Source: Schistosoma haematobium
Lineage: Eukaryota > Platyhelminthes > Trematoda > Strigeidida > Schistosomatidae
Length of the DNA stretch: 64,000 nt
NCBI RefSeq assembly: GCF_000699445.3
Contig: NC_067196.1
Location: forward strand, 74,593,864 to 74,657,863
Direction: 5' to 3'
Positions within the stretch are counted from its first letter, which is position 1; every line of letters starts with the position of its first letter. Positions 1-9,809 of the stretch are shown here, in pieces. The translations under genes were made by a program, and so were the position numbers. The notes below the pieces were generated by a model, which saw nothing but the letters and a program-made list of their open reading frames with translations, was not told the DNA's origin and searched no databases.

Positions 1-600
1 GACAGAGGTCATCCAGAATTTCCTGAGAACATACAGAATAACCACGTTTCCAACCTCACCCAACAGTATCTCCCCTGATGAGTCAATATTCGGAAGGATG
101 ATTCGAACTTCATCTGATAGCATATATCCACAAAGGAGAAGATAAGATTACAAACCAAAGGCGAAAACAATTGATCTTTGGTCTCCTAATGGGTTGCTAG
201 TGTACGTAACTATCGACATTGGGTACCTACATAGGTAGCGGGTGTCATCGTAAAAAGAGTCGATGACGTGATGTACGAAATTGATGTTCCAGGTAAACGT
301 CGGACGTGATATGTAAACCACTTCCGTAACAGACGATCAAATTCAGCTAAAGAACCTCCTAATTCGAACTTGCAACTATCTAATTGATACCACCAGTTTG
401 GAGCATCAGGATCAGCGCGGACGAAGTGATGGCCAGACCCCAAGAAAACCGTCATCAAGACGACATTTGTTTCAACGCCTTCAGTAAAATCCAAGGAGCA
501 AAACTTATTTTTCGGGAGGGAAAGGTGGTATGGAAAGCTAATCAGAAGTAGCCGAATTAGAAGGTCAACCAATGCCAATCAGAAGGACGAACGTATTTCC
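1..600 (+). pseudogene. 3' end of a degenerate Gypsy-type pol (integrase C-terminus)
   Basis: Reading from base 2 gives the end of a retroelement integrase: a stretch with NFLRTYRIT, then SPNSISPDESIFGRMIRTSSD, the usual 'P-x-S-P-x-E-x-x-F-G-R-x-x-R-T' signature after the DDE core. A stop follows at about 143. Further on, around 230-340 in shifted frames, come GVIVKRVDDVMYEIDV and YVNHFRNR, the beta-barrel/chromodomain-like tail that also ends the integrase of the Gypsy element at 28103-29499. Stops and frameshifts make it a relic. The rest of the element lies outside the left edge. On the opposite strand this block lies in GPATCH1 beyond its exon 3, so it is probably intronic. I see no LTR at its right end. 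Confidence 0.7.
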
Positions 601-612
601 TCAGGGGCAGAT

Positions 613-631
613 TATATATATATATATATAT
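613..631. repeat. (AT)n microsatellite
   Basis: About nine uninterrupted AT units directly after the Gypsy relic. Such tracts often mark the end of a decayed insertion. No other role is visible. Confidence 0.8.
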
Positions 632-639
632 TATGCTAG

Positions 640-896
640 ACAAGTCAGTAAACGTTATTAATCAGATACAGATAGTCCAAAAACTATTACGTAAATGTGG
701 AACCCATCACAACAGAGATGCACTAATCTACTCTAAAGGCTCAGACATTTTCAATCAACCTCGACTTTCGAGAAATCCATATTTAACAGATTAAGTAGCT
801 GCAGCAGAATGTTACTGCTAGAATTTTGTCCAAGTAGAGGGCCATATTAAATTGACTGAATAAAACCTATTGGACTCAGTACTAAATAAATCTTAC
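640..896. other. Intronic sequence, nothing recognised
   Basis: AT-rich stretch between the Gypsy relic and GPATCH1 exon 3. I searched the minus strand for the next GPATCH1 exon and found none. Confidence 0.5.
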
Positions 897-994
897 TTCA
901 TCATCCATAAAATCCTCTGGATGTTGGGCAAACTTTTCATCTAAATCCCTCTGTCTATTTTTACGAGAGGAGTGGAAGCTTTTAGGTTTAAAAC
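897..994 (-). CDS. GPATCH1: GPATCH1 exon 3
   Basis: Acceptor TTTTTTCAG and donor GTAAGA bracket 98 bases. The first two bases complete the glycine of exon 2. The product has a basic patch (SSRKNRQRD) and ends HPEDFMDDE, matching the family motif SSRQNR...PEDFMDEE in spacing and order. Confidence 0.85.
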
Positions 995-2985
995 CTGAAA
1001 AAATAATCATCAAAAACCAGTCAAATCAGTGAATTAACAGGATTATATGATTGTGAATATAATAAATCTGAAAACAGATATATACAACATAAAAATTAAA
1101 GAGCATATTGCAATCTTTTTATTTCAGTTAGCCTTGAAAGTATTCATTTTTCTGAAAAATACATTAAACGACAGCTGTGGGTTAGACGCATAACATGAAT
1201 TCATACTAAACAATCAATTCATTTTTCTTTCTTTAAATATACAAGTAGCGCTGAAAATCCTTCAGAGATCAATGATCACTATGAAATAATAATAACCACT
1301 GTTCAGGGTCAAGTTATTCACTTGGTGATCAAACCTGCCAGGAATACAATGTTCATATCAATCAAACGTCATATGTAACAATCGCCCAAAAATAGTAGGC
1401 GAGATTACAAAATAATCAAGACAGTGTTGCCATACAACTCCACCTGTAGTTTTTCTACGACTAATGCCGGTCCCAAGCCCACACAAAGGAGGAGGGTTGA
1501 GCATGGGGTCGGCAACCCCATACACCAACTTCCTTGATTATGAGAAAGCAATTGACAGTGCCAATAGGAGAAAATTATAGAAACTTCTTCGACACTATGA
1601 AGTGAGTAGCTGAAAAGATTGTCAACATCATACGAAATTCATACGACAAACTACACCATAAAGTCGTTCATGGAGGACAGTTGACAGATGCATTCCAAAT
1701 GAGAACCGGTGTCAGACAAGGCTGCCCACTCCCGCCCTCTCTTCCTCCTGGTGGTCGATTATATTGTGAAAACCTCCATATCAGATTGGGAGCACGGAAT
1801 AAAATGGGTAGGTTGGATGCAACTAGACGATTTGGATTTAACAGATTACCTGGCCCCTCTATTTCATACACATCAACAAATGCAGGTCAAGACAAGCAGT
1901 GTGGCAGCAGCAGAAAGCCTCAACATACACAAGGGAAAGAGAAAGATCCTCAAATACAACACAGAGAACACCAACGCAATCACATTTGATGAAGAAACTC
2001 TGGAACAGGTGGAATCCTTAATGTACCTAAGAAGCAACATCGATGAACAAGGAGGTTCGGATGCAGACGTAAAGGTAAGGATTGGCAAAGCAACGGAAGC
2101 ATTCCTACAATTGAAGAACACATGGAACTCAAAACAACTTTCAACCAATATCAAAGTCAGAATCTTCAATACGAACATCAAGACAGTTCTACTGTACTCA
2201 GCTGGAACTTCGAGAACTACAACAACCATCATCAAAAAGGTACAAGTGTTTACAAACAATTGTCTAACTAAGGTACTCAATGCCTGTTGGCCGGACACCA
2301 TCAGCAACAGCCCACTATAGAAGAGAACAAACCAGCTTCCAGCTTAGGAGGAAATTAGGAAAGGACTCTAGAAGTGGATAGCATACATATTGAGGAAAAC
2401 ATCAAACGGCATCACGAAGCGAGCGCTAACTTGGGATCCTGAAGGGAAACAGAAAAGAGGAAGGTCGAAGAACACACTGCATTGAGAATTGGAAGCAGAC
2501 ATGAGAAGTTTGAAGGGCAACTGGAAACAATTGGAAAGGATTGCCCAGGAGAGAGTTGAATGGCGAATGCTGGTGGGTGGCCTATGCTCCTCCACGAAGG
2601 GTAAGAGGCGTAAGTAAGTAAGTGTTGCCATACAACGCAAACTATGATTTCCGAAAATCGTATAGAAAAAAATCACTTAACAGTATACGAAAGCAAGTAA
2701 CTTCTGGATTTACCCTCTTTAGACCCAACTGAATTGAAATATCCAGCAGAAAATCCTCCAGTGAATGCCCCGTGAAACCTCATAGGTCGACCCCTTTCAT
2801 TCAGTACGCGGTTTTCATAGGCGGATGGAATAGCTTTACGTTTACCCAAAGCAAGGCCACGAAATCTGCTTTGCTCTAATAACAAATGACCTTTATTAAA
2901 TCACAAACAAACCATCTTCATCATCACTAAAAGGATCGCCATACGCGACAAACGAATATTCTTCTGGATCAACTGGTGAGGACAT
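897..2985 (-). CDS. GPATCH1: GPATCH1 (G-patch domain-containing protein 1), first three exons; gene runs off the left edge
   Basis: Three minus-strand exons join in phase: 2985-2913 (ATG, 24 codons plus one base), 2875-2714 (53 codons) and 994-897 (33 codons including the split one). The protein starts [18 protein letters not shown] and contains [20 protein letters not shown], then [16 protein letters not shown], then a segment ending HPEDFMDDE. This order is the conserved N-terminus of GPATCH1, whose human form has [16 protein letters not shown] followed by PEDFMDEEDL. GPATCH1 is a nuclear G-patch protein of late spliceosomes thought to act with a DEAH helicase; that is family knowledge. The G-patch itself would be encoded further left. 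Intron 1 is only 37 bp (2912-2876, gt...ag). Intron 2 (2713-995) carries the family A element at 1439-2622. Exon 3 ends at a GTAAG donor in phase 0. No exon 4 was found in 1-890. Confidence 0.85.
995..1422. other. GPATCH1 intron 2, unique-looking part
   Basis: AT-rich sequence up to the target duplication of the family A element. No ORF, tRNA or repeat seen. Confidence 0.5.
1439..2622 (+). mobile_element. Family A RTE-like non-LTR retrotransposon, internally deleted, with target duplication
   Basis: Both ends are visible. The 5' end carries the family leader (CCGGTCCCAAGCCC...GGAGGAGGGTTGAGCATGGGG), also found at the 5' end of the copy at 50037-52750. The 3' end is GTAAGAGGCG followed by three TAAG units. 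A 16-bp direct repeat, AGTGTTGCCATACAAC, flanks it at 1423-1438 and 2621-2636, overlapping the tail. At about 1530 the leader jumps straight into the middle of reverse transcriptase ([13 protein letters not shown]), so the endonuclease and N-terminal RT are missing. It sits antisense in GPATCH1 intron 2. Confidence 0.85.
1530..2608 (+). pseudogene. Reverse transcriptase C-terminal half of family A
   Basis: The pieces, in changing frames, are: [17 protein letters not shown] (RT motif A), [11 protein letters not shown] (motif B), [59 protein letters not shown], a long open part to [10 protein letters not shown], and a tail resembling [14 protein letters not shown]...GRPKNTLRRE near 2370-2590. 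At least three frameshifts and an internal stop (TAG near 1578) disable it. The YADD box has decayed to LTDYLA. The related copy at 61425-62628 shows the intact arrangement. Confidence 0.75.
2640..2713. other. Remainder of GPATCH1 intron 2
   Basis: Short AT-rich piece between the target duplication and the donor of GPATCH1 exon 2. Confidence 0.6.
2714..2875 (-). CDS. GPATCH1: GPATCH1 exon 2 (conserved GGFSAGYFN box)
   Basis: Exon between ATTAG and GTAAAT. It holds the most conserved part of the family N-terminus, the [22 protein letters not shown] region, and ends one base into a glycine codon. Confidence 0.85.
2913..2985 (-). CDS. GPATCH1: GPATCH1 exon 1 (start codon at 2985)
   Basis: ATG at 2985-2983 opens 24 codons that end in an acidic run (FSDDED) plus one base. 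The donor 'gtttgt' is weak, but the 37-bp intron ends in TTATTAG and keeps phase. The acidic-aromatic start with SFVAYGDP matches the SY/VYGTPLEP box near the GPATCH1 N-terminus. Confidence 0.8.
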
Positions 2986-3186
2986 TGTATGATAAACGCA
3001 ATCCACTGAAGTTCAAATTCTCATACCTATAGATTGTGAGTAACAGTAACAGAATCAATAAAAAATACACCAAAAACGTGTGCTTTTACTCATTTAGTCC
3101 TTATTGTGTACAAAAATAAACCTCGATACTACTTTACTTACTGGTTTCCAGACTTCTTTAAACGAAATATAGTGTGCAGCTACAGA
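2986..3186. promoter_or_regulatory. Putative GPATCH1 promoter / possible bidirectional intergenic region
   Basis: About 200 bp upstream of the GPATCH1 ATG. If the candidate ELL first exon at 3187 is real, this would be a shared divergent promoter. No TATA box stands out. The call rests on position only. Confidence 0.3.
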
Positions 3187-3217
3187 ATGGCAGAAATAAA
3201 TGTCATTAGATTGATGA
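3187..3217 (+). CDS. Candidate first coding exon of ELL
   Basis: ATG GCA GAA... encodes MAEINVIRLM plus one base before GTGAATC. The first securely supported ELL exon (34443) starts with two bases, so the phase fits, and ELL N-termini begin with a short segment before the F-x-H-x-R/K-L-T box. Against it: the intron would be 31 kb, the segment is short, and an ATG also lies in frame at 34445. It is a phase-compatible guess only. Confidence 0.25.
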
Positions 3218-3389
3218 GTGAATCGTGATTAAATCAAGCAGTTTATAAGGACTCGGCAATAGGTTTACACTGCTCTCCTGCTATGGCTTGAGTGGCCAAT
3301 TACTAAGAGTAACATAGTTCCAGATAGAGTACATGATTGGGTATAAGTGGTATTTATTAATGAGCGTTGACTCAAAGCAGGAATTGCTA

Positions 3390-3575
3390 GAAACTTTGCA
3401 AGTTTATTTATTTATTTGAACACATAAATATTGGTACAAGGGGGCACCAGATATATATGCTTACCGCAGTTAAGCAACTTTGAGCCCGGTCAGTACTTAC
3501 ATGGGTGACCGACTGGGAATGCCGAGTGTCACCGGCTTTCTTTGGCGACCATACTACGTTGAAAACTTTGTAAGT
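3390..3575 (-). mobile_element. Small retroposon-like unit with (AAAT)n tail carrying 5S rRNA sequence
   Basis: On the minus strand the unit ends CCCCCTTGTACCAATATTTATGTG and then TTCAAATAAATAAATAA. A similar 3' end (CCTCCTTGTACCAATGTTTATG) recurs at 6352-6393, so this is a repeat family. Imperfect flanking repeats GAAACTTTGCAAGT (about 3391) and GAAAACTTTGTAAGT (about 3561) look like a target duplication. Its body is the rearranged 5S sequence described in the next entry, lying antisense to the tail. Confidence 0.5.
3462..3567 (+). pseudogene. Rearranged 5S rRNA relic (3' part followed by 5' part)
   Basis: Bases 3465-3539 match the 3' two thirds of metazoan 5S rRNA: CAGTTAAGCAACTTTGAGCCCGG, GTCAGTACTTACATGGGTGACC, GACTGGGAATGCCGAGTGTC and a terminal GGCTTT. 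Directly after comes TTGGCGACCATACTACGTTGAA (about 3541-3562), which matches the first 20-odd bases of 5S rRNA. The order is therefore 3' part then 5' part, as in a dimer junction or circular permutation. The middle, with most of the internal promoter A-box region, is split. It cannot make normal 5S rRNA. Confidence 0.7.
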
Positions 3576-3722
3576 ACTCAGATAATTCACTTTATATTTA
3601 CTGGGATGAAGGTTGTGCTCATATCCTCATTAAAAATGAAATAAAACCTATAATACGAACAAAAATTGAATGAGTATGGATTCATCCACACTCAGCAAAC
3701 AGTTAGTTTAAGCCACAAGAAT

Positions 3723-5923
3723 CAGTGCAGCAGCATCTACCGCACTGATAGATGCTCGAAAACACATTCCATCTGGATCTGAACATAACGAAGAGCGGAT
3801 TCAGCTTAAGCGCAAGCTGACAAGAAGCCTACGCAATGATCGCGAACAGTGGTGGGTAGCGAAAGCAAGAGAGATGGAAAAGGCAGCGGCAATAGGTAAT
3901 AGCAGACAATTGTTCAGACTTCTTAAGGAAACCGGAATTAGGAACCCGACCGTTAGCGAAACAGTCTCAGAGAAAGATGGACATATTATTCATTCTCAAT
4001 CCAGGAGATTGGATCGATGGGCAGAACACTTTAGGGATCAGTTCAACTGGCCTTCAGCCACACTTCGATTTCCCACGATCTCCAGTCGACCTGAATGGCA
4101 AGTTAATGTAGGTCCTCCGACTCTTTACGAAGTTGAAAAAGCTATCGGACATATAAAGCGAGGGAGAGCAGCAGCCCCTGACAGGTTTACTCCTGAGATT
4201 TTTAAGGATGGTGGTCCAGTATCAGCAGCGAGATTGACTGAGGTGTTAGATAGAATTTGGGAACTAAACGTAATCCCATCTGACTCTGGTTTCAATCACT
4301 GATTGTGCCAGTCTATAAGAAAGGAAAAGTCCTCTTGTGACAAGCACAGAGGAATCAGTTTGACTAATATAGTGTCTAAAATATTAGCTTCAATAATACT
4401 TCGACGCCTAACTAAAGCACGTGAAAAGCAGACTAGAGAAAATCAGGCTGGTTTACGACCTGGACGTGGTTGTATAGACCACATATTCACACTACGTCCG
4501 GTCACAGAACATAGACACACATTCAGACGCCCCACAATAGTAGTATATCTCTACCTTAAGGCGGCATTTGATTCTGTTGATCGTGAGGTTCTGTAGCAGT
4601 GTTTGTCACTGAAAGGAATACCAAAGAAGTACATTAACTTTGTGAAGGCTCTTTACTCGAACACAACTGGTAGAGTGAGAGCTTATGGCGAACTGTCATC
4701 AGAATTGATTACCTCAGGTGGTGTTCGTCAGGGCTGTCCACTCTCTCCATTCTTGTTTAACTTTTTCGTTGACGTGCTTTTAGAGATAATAATTTCCTCA
4801 TCTAAATTTCCAGGGGTTGAACTTCTACCGGGAGATTCACTTGTTGACTTAGAATATGCTGATGACATAGTTTTATTTGGTGAAGACGCTGACAAAATGC
4901 AGAGTCTTCTGACCACTCTAAGCAACAACGCAGGCATGTTCGGCATGCGATTCTCCCCATCGAAATGCAAAATGTTGCTTCAGAATTGGGTTGCATCGAC
5001 ACTCGAACTACTGATAGGGAGTGAAATAGTTGAGTGTGTCGACCTCTTTAATTATCTTGGAAGTCTCATAAGCTCTTGTGGTCAGATGTGCAACTAAATC
5101 TCAGCACGGATACAGAAGGCTCGACTAGCTTTTGTCAACTTGCGTCATTTATGGAGTAGGCGAGATATCCGTCTATCAACCAAAGGACGAGGTTACTGTG
5201 CAGCAGTTCGTTCCGTCTTTATGACAATGAAACATGGTCGGTACGAGTAGAGGATATTCGTAGGTTACTAGTATTTGGTCATAGGTGTCTTCGAAATATT
5301 GCTCGTATATCCTGGGACCATCGAGTAAGTAATGCAGTTGTTATGAATCGGGTACTAGGTATGGATGGCAAATCAATTGATTAAGCGGTGAAAATTCATC
5401 AGTTGGAATGACTGGGACACGTGTTACGTATGCCCAACCACTGACTGCCCCGATGTGTGATGTTTTATGGTGTAGGATTAGGTTGGAAGAAAGCTAGGGG
5501 CGGCCAGACCAAAACATGGCACAAGTCCATGAAGTCACTGACAAGTGGACTGAGCCATGTTGATAGGTGTAGACTACCTGATTGGGGACCGCGAGATGAT
5601 AACAACCGATAGTTATAGACGTTGAATGACATGGTTGAAAGTTGTTTGCAATGGTGCAGGTGCATCCACTCTTTGTGTTCTCCCAAATTCTAATCTTCTG
5701 AATTCTTCATGTCCCCTTCTTTTTTCTCTTTCCAAATTTATTTCACCAGAATATACTCCGCGAAAAGCATCTTCAAACTCTAATCTTTCTGATTAGTGTT
5801 TATGCTGTTACTACCTCTACCACTATTGGATTTGAGTCGACAATTGTATCTGTGTGGTAATTTTGTATGGCGACTCGAACTGATGTACGCACATACGAAG
5901 TTCTACGTTGTTACTGACTGACT
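3723..5923 (+). mobile_element. Family B RTE-like non-LTR retrotransposon, 5'-truncated
   Basis: The element starts abruptly within the linker before reverse transcriptase (about 3723, ...DARKHIPSGSEHNEE in frame) and ends in the family B 3' sequence CTACGTTGTTACTGACTGACTG, a short TGAC-repeat tail. The same linker, RT and tail occur in the nearly full-length copy at 39387-43615. No target duplication was found. It would lie in ELL intron 1 if the 3187 exon is right, or upstream of ELL otherwise. Confidence 0.8.
3732..5660 (+). pseudogene. Family B reverse transcriptase, broken
   Basis: Three consecutive open segments carry the RT domain: 3874-4302 (linker and finger region, ending in WELNVIPSDS), 4303-4596 (RGISLTNIVSKILASIILRRL and AAFDSVDREVL) and 4603-5097 ([20 protein letters not shown] and LEYADDIVLFGED, with an intact YADD). 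A frameshift near 4303 and a TAG at 4594-4596 (W to stop) separate them. After 5097 the C-terminal RT-connected domain continues in pieces, with GHVLRMPNH near 5420 and GRCRLPDWGPRD near 5570. It is not translatable as one protein. Confidence 0.8.
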
Positions 5924-6325
5924 GAGTATGAGGAGTGTGGTAAAAATTGTGATATTGTTTATAGTTCATTATAGGTATCTTCATATGATCAAACTATTTC
6001 GTTAAACGTCATATAGCTCTGTTTCAGGTTGACTGTTTTCTAAAAGTCTACTCTATTTTTTAACTTCACATAATATTTAGATTAGTTTTCGTATACTCAA
6101 AGCGAAAGTGAATAATGTTACAGTTTAGTCTGATCCACTTGAAGAAATATTTTGAAGGAAATTAAAACAAATCGAACTAAAATTGTTCAATCACTTGAAA
6201 ATGACTTGGTTGAAATTAAATCTATCTAAAACTAAATATTGCGATAGCCTAAGTTCTATAGTTATTGCCTATGTGGAAAAGAATTTACTGAATTGTAAAA
6301 TTTCTAAAATAATAGGCAGAAAAAT
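5924..6325. other. AT-rich sequence, nothing secure
   Basis: Between two repeats. A 27-codon open stretch at 6149-6229 (ILKEIKTNRTKIVQSLENDL) looks coiled-coil-like but has no convincing splice sites. Confidence 0.4.
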
Positions 6326-6400
6326 TGATAGATTTGTGCGGCGCAGACGTATTTCGCGCCTCCTTGTACCAATGTTTATGTTTAAATACATGACACTTAG
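6326..6400 (+). repeat. Second copy of the CTTGTACCAATATTTATG 3'-end repeat
   Basis: GCGGCGCAGACGTATTTCGC and then GCCTCCTTGTACCAATGTTTATGTTTAAATAC match the 3' end of the minus-strand unit at 3390-3450, here on the plus strand with a decayed AAAT tail. Only the end is recognisable. Confidence 0.5.
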
Positions 6401-7245
6401 AAAAAAGCTTCTGCCTTAGGACAGGATTTGGAATATTTATATATGTGCCATAAACCTTAAATCAAGTCATATTTAACGTTTAGGTCTAACTATAAATTTA
6501 AAACTTTACATCTGAACCTCGACACTGATACACACACAACAAAATTTTCCGAGCTCTAATTATTAATTTCAATCCAAACCATAATATCGAACCTAAATCC
6601 CAGATTTAGCACTGTAAGTGATATGTATCTATATGTACTAAGTTCTGGTCAGACGAAAAGACTGAGCCTTCAGGAGTAGCTCAAACTTGCCACTAAATTG
6701 AGATGTACAAGTGATTCTGTCACGTAAGCATTGAAGAGTTAAAAAAGGCTACTGGTGTCCAAGTCAATAGTGTCTTTGATGCAGAGGAAAAACGAAAAGC
6801 AGCGTAGGTTAAGCTGGAAGATAGAACAAGAGAAATAGAGCAAACGACTATATAAGGATATAGAATATTCTGTTCAGTGGACATCGAGTGTTAAAATTTA
6901 TCAACAACGGACAGTGATGAAACAAAACTGATAATTGGGACTAGAAATTGACGACGTTAGGTTTCGAGCGCGCCACAACTGGTCAGGCTCAAGCTTACCA
7001 TACTCTTGTCTCAGCGACCTTGAGCAGCTCAGCTAACCTTGAACGAGCCGAAAGCCCGCAGTTAGACAAACTGAAGACTCAATCGACAATAAGCAAACAT
7101 CAAGAAACATGATGTAAAAAATCAAGCGAATTGCTGAAAACCTAATTAATGAACAAGACATTTCTCTCATTACACGCAAGATGGGAAATTCTGTCTTACA
7201 TTCTAAGCTGATTTGGATTATCTTAAGCAAGTGACAAAACCGAGA
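6401..7245. other. Gene-free stretch
   Basis: No exon, RNA gene or structured repeat recognised. The last 50 bases may belong to the following family A relic. Confidence 0.4.
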
Positions 7246-7247
7246 TC

Positions 7248-7440
7248 ATGAAATGAAACACAGAGAACACCAACCAACCGAGTTTATGGAAAATCTCTGG
7301 AATGACTGAGAAACTTCATATACCTTGGCAACATCCTCGATGAAAAAGGAGAATCTGATGTAGATGCAAATGCAAGGACTGACAAAGCAAGGACAGCATA
7401 CATTTAAAGAACAAAGCAAAATCAGTAACAAGACTTTCAA
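7248..7440 (+). pseudogene. Family A reverse transcriptase fragment
   Basis: ACACAGAGAACACCAACC corresponds to NTENTNP. Then, in other frames, come LRNFIYLGNILDEKGESDVD and NARTDKARTAYI, the segment that follows the RT palm in family A (compare [20 protein letters not shown] at 61425-62628). It is about 190 bp, full of stops, and strongly decayed. Confidence 0.55.
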
Positions 7441-7984
7441 ACTCAAAAAATAGGTAGGAAGAATACCCCAGGCATGAGTAATAAGGTATTGTGCTTAAAA
7501 CAGAGTTAAGCATAGTGGTACTAGGGTAGCGATGAACGGAAAATTAACACATAACCTTTGAACCATGCAATTGAATTTTACGTTTATCGGAACACTAAAA
7601 TCAAAAGTTATATCCATTCACCACCGCGCCACCGTAAAATACCAAGCATAATATAATATATCGCTTATGAAATAACATTGTCAATACAACCATAATATAA
7701 GTGGGTATACTTGACACATCAACAACAGCAGCCGTAACATAAACCAGACTAAACAGAACTCTGGTTAAAACTCCATCAATTGTGGCATACAGAGATGATC
7801 AACTGGAGCAGGTCCTGTCACTGGAGCAAGATCTTGACCTGTAGGAAGTATTATTTCAACCATCTTCGGTTGTTTTTAAGTCATGACTTACTGTTGCCTG
7901 TGGGTCTATGTGTTCCTGCATGCATGGAAGTGATGTATTGATGATAGAATACTGGCAACTATTGCCATGTATATTAGCACAATC
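7441..7984. other. Gene-free stretch
   Basis: No protein-like reading, RNA or tandem repeat identified. Confidence 0.4.
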
Positions 7985-9115
7985 TTTTTAGAGTTAAGTT
8001 CCTAGACCCAAGAAGAAGTTCCCATAGTGTTCTCCTATACACACTGTCAAATACTTTCTCATAATCAAAGAAGTAGGTGTATAGTGACGAGTTCCGTAAA
8101 ACTGATTGTTTAGCGGTGATCTGTAGTGTCGCGCTTTGGTCTGTGCACGACCGACGGAATCTGATCTGTTGATCTCAAAGTTGAGCGTCTACTGAATCTT
8201 TCATACGATTCCACAACACTGTTGAAAACCTTTCCTGGTACAAATAGTACTGTGATTCCTCTGTAGTTCTCACATTCGCTCAGATCTCCTTTCTTTAGTA
8301 TCTTCATGAGGTGTCCTTGTTTCCGGTCCATCGGCACTTGTTTTTACTCTCAAATCTTCCTAAACAGAGTTTGAAACATGTTTACAGTCACTTCTATGTC
8401 TGAATTTAGTGCTTTAGCTGGTATATCGTCAGGTTGTGCTGCTTTCCCACTCTTGACTTTTTTTATGGCCATCCCGATTGCTTTGATCGTTGGTGGAGTG
8501 ACAGCTATAGGAAAGTCTGTGTGTGCTGCTTCGATATCCGGTGGACTCAATGGAGCTGGTCTACCCATGAGTTCCTCGAAGTGTTCCGCCCATCTGTCCC
8601 TCTGTTCTCGAATTTCAGTGATTGTCTTGCTATCTTTATCCTTGACCGGTCTCTATGGTTTATTATATTTCCCCGTCAGTTTCTTCGTCGCGCTTTGCTA
8701 TGATCGACTGCAACCTCTCATGGAACTGATCTTTACCGTTGTTGTTGGTGGTGGGTACATAACATTAGATAACATTCATTGTAATTCCCTTCTTATTTGT
8801 TTAGATTGATTCTTCAATCATCCTGGATCCATGAGATTCGCATCCTATAATTGAATTTCGTGCTTCTTTGGACAGCATCATAGCAACTCCTTGAGTGTGT
8901 GGATCATTTTTCCTTCGTGAACGGAGTACATCAGCAACTATACTGCATCTAGCTTTTGCTATCCACCGGGTTTTGCTGATTCCGAGAGCCACCAAGATGT
9001 ATCTACTTAGTTCCGTTGACATTTGACTGATCATTCCACTCATTCACATAGTCTAGACGTTCCATGCACATAAAAAAGTTTTACTCTGGTTGTTAGAAAT
9101 AAAATCCACCTCGTG
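7985..9115 (-). mobile_element. Family A relic (endonuclease to first half of RT), antisense
   Basis: Read on the minus strand, in element order: endonuclease pieces with LVALGISKTRWIAKARC and NDPHTQGVAMMLSKEARNS (9043-8801), the linker and RT finger region MGRPAPLSPPDIEAAHTDF...KSGKAAQPDDIPAKAL (8568-8350), KKGDLSECENYRGITVLFVP (around 8280) and the RT A-motif region SLYTYFFDYEKVFDSVYRR (around 8050). The central endonuclease is deleted and several frames are needed. No tail or target duplication found. Confidence 0.7.
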
Positions 9116-9713
9116 ACAACACATTGTACTCACCATTGTATATGCTATACTTTAAACTGTATTTGGATACTATAGCTCATTTAATTTCTGAAATTGCCTA
9201 TCCGATGCGGTGAGTCTGTGATAGTTTTCTGTCAGTATTTTTATCCAAAAAGCTGTTTCACATATTTGGTCATGAAGCACCATAGCAATCTTACATGGTA
9301 ATAAACTTTCAAACTACTTATATCTGCACCCCCAGTTTTAACCAATACAGGCCTTCAGTTCATATATGTACCACATGCCGTACCCACTTTGATTTTTTGA
9401 TGCTAATTGTTGAGTTCTAAATGAGGCTATCTTTCCGTGTAATATATATGTTAAATTTTACACAATGTGCACCTTTATGTTCTATATTGCCGCCACACAT
9501 GTACTGACATACATACTACATCTCTAGTACGATCTTCCTGCCATTCCCCCCTCTCGTTTTTGATAACTCTAATAATCCTGACGTTACATTCACTCTTGTT
9601 TTAAACATAGGCTTTGATTTCCTGACTATCTTCAGCCTTCGACATCGATTTTTTCACCCATTTCTATTTCCAATATTTTGTTCAATCCATTTGCTATTTA
9701 ACACTTTCTTATC
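9116..9713. other. Gene-free stretch with one weak exon-like segment
   Basis: At 9180-9213 a 34-base segment between ...ACTATAG and GTGAGTC is open (HLISEIAYPM). I found no partner exon. Confidence 0.3.
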
Positions 9714-9809
9714 ATGCCACAGAAGAAAACGAAGGGCCCTGTTTCTGGGCGTCCAGCCAAACGTAGGAAAACGAGACAATCTAGCACTACTACCGGCATG
9801 AGTAGATAA
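9714..9809 (+). CDS. Short basic ORF, possibly the start of a CR1 ORF1
   Basis: A 31-codon ORF, MPQKKTKGPVSGRPAKRRKT and onward, is very rich in K/R. CR1-type elements often have a basic ORF1, and CR1 relics begin about 1 kb downstream, so it may be the start of a decayed ORF1. No domain is visible and the reading may be chance. Confidence 0.2.
   Translation: MPQKKTKGPVSGRPAKRRKTRQSSTTTGMSR

Noticed and set aside
3408..3590. 60-residue minus-strand ORF over the 5S relic
   Set aside because: It is a chance reading through rRNA and repeat sequence.
6149..6419. Coiled-coil-like open stretches near a repeat
   Set aside because: No splice sites in phase and part of the ORF overlaps a known repeat end.
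8378..8809. 143-residue plus-strand ORF
   Set aside because: Shadow of the antisense family A protein, whose motifs read on the minus strand.
9180..9213. 34-base segment between ...ACTATAG and GTGAGT
   Set aside because: Open in one frame but too short, and no partner exon found.
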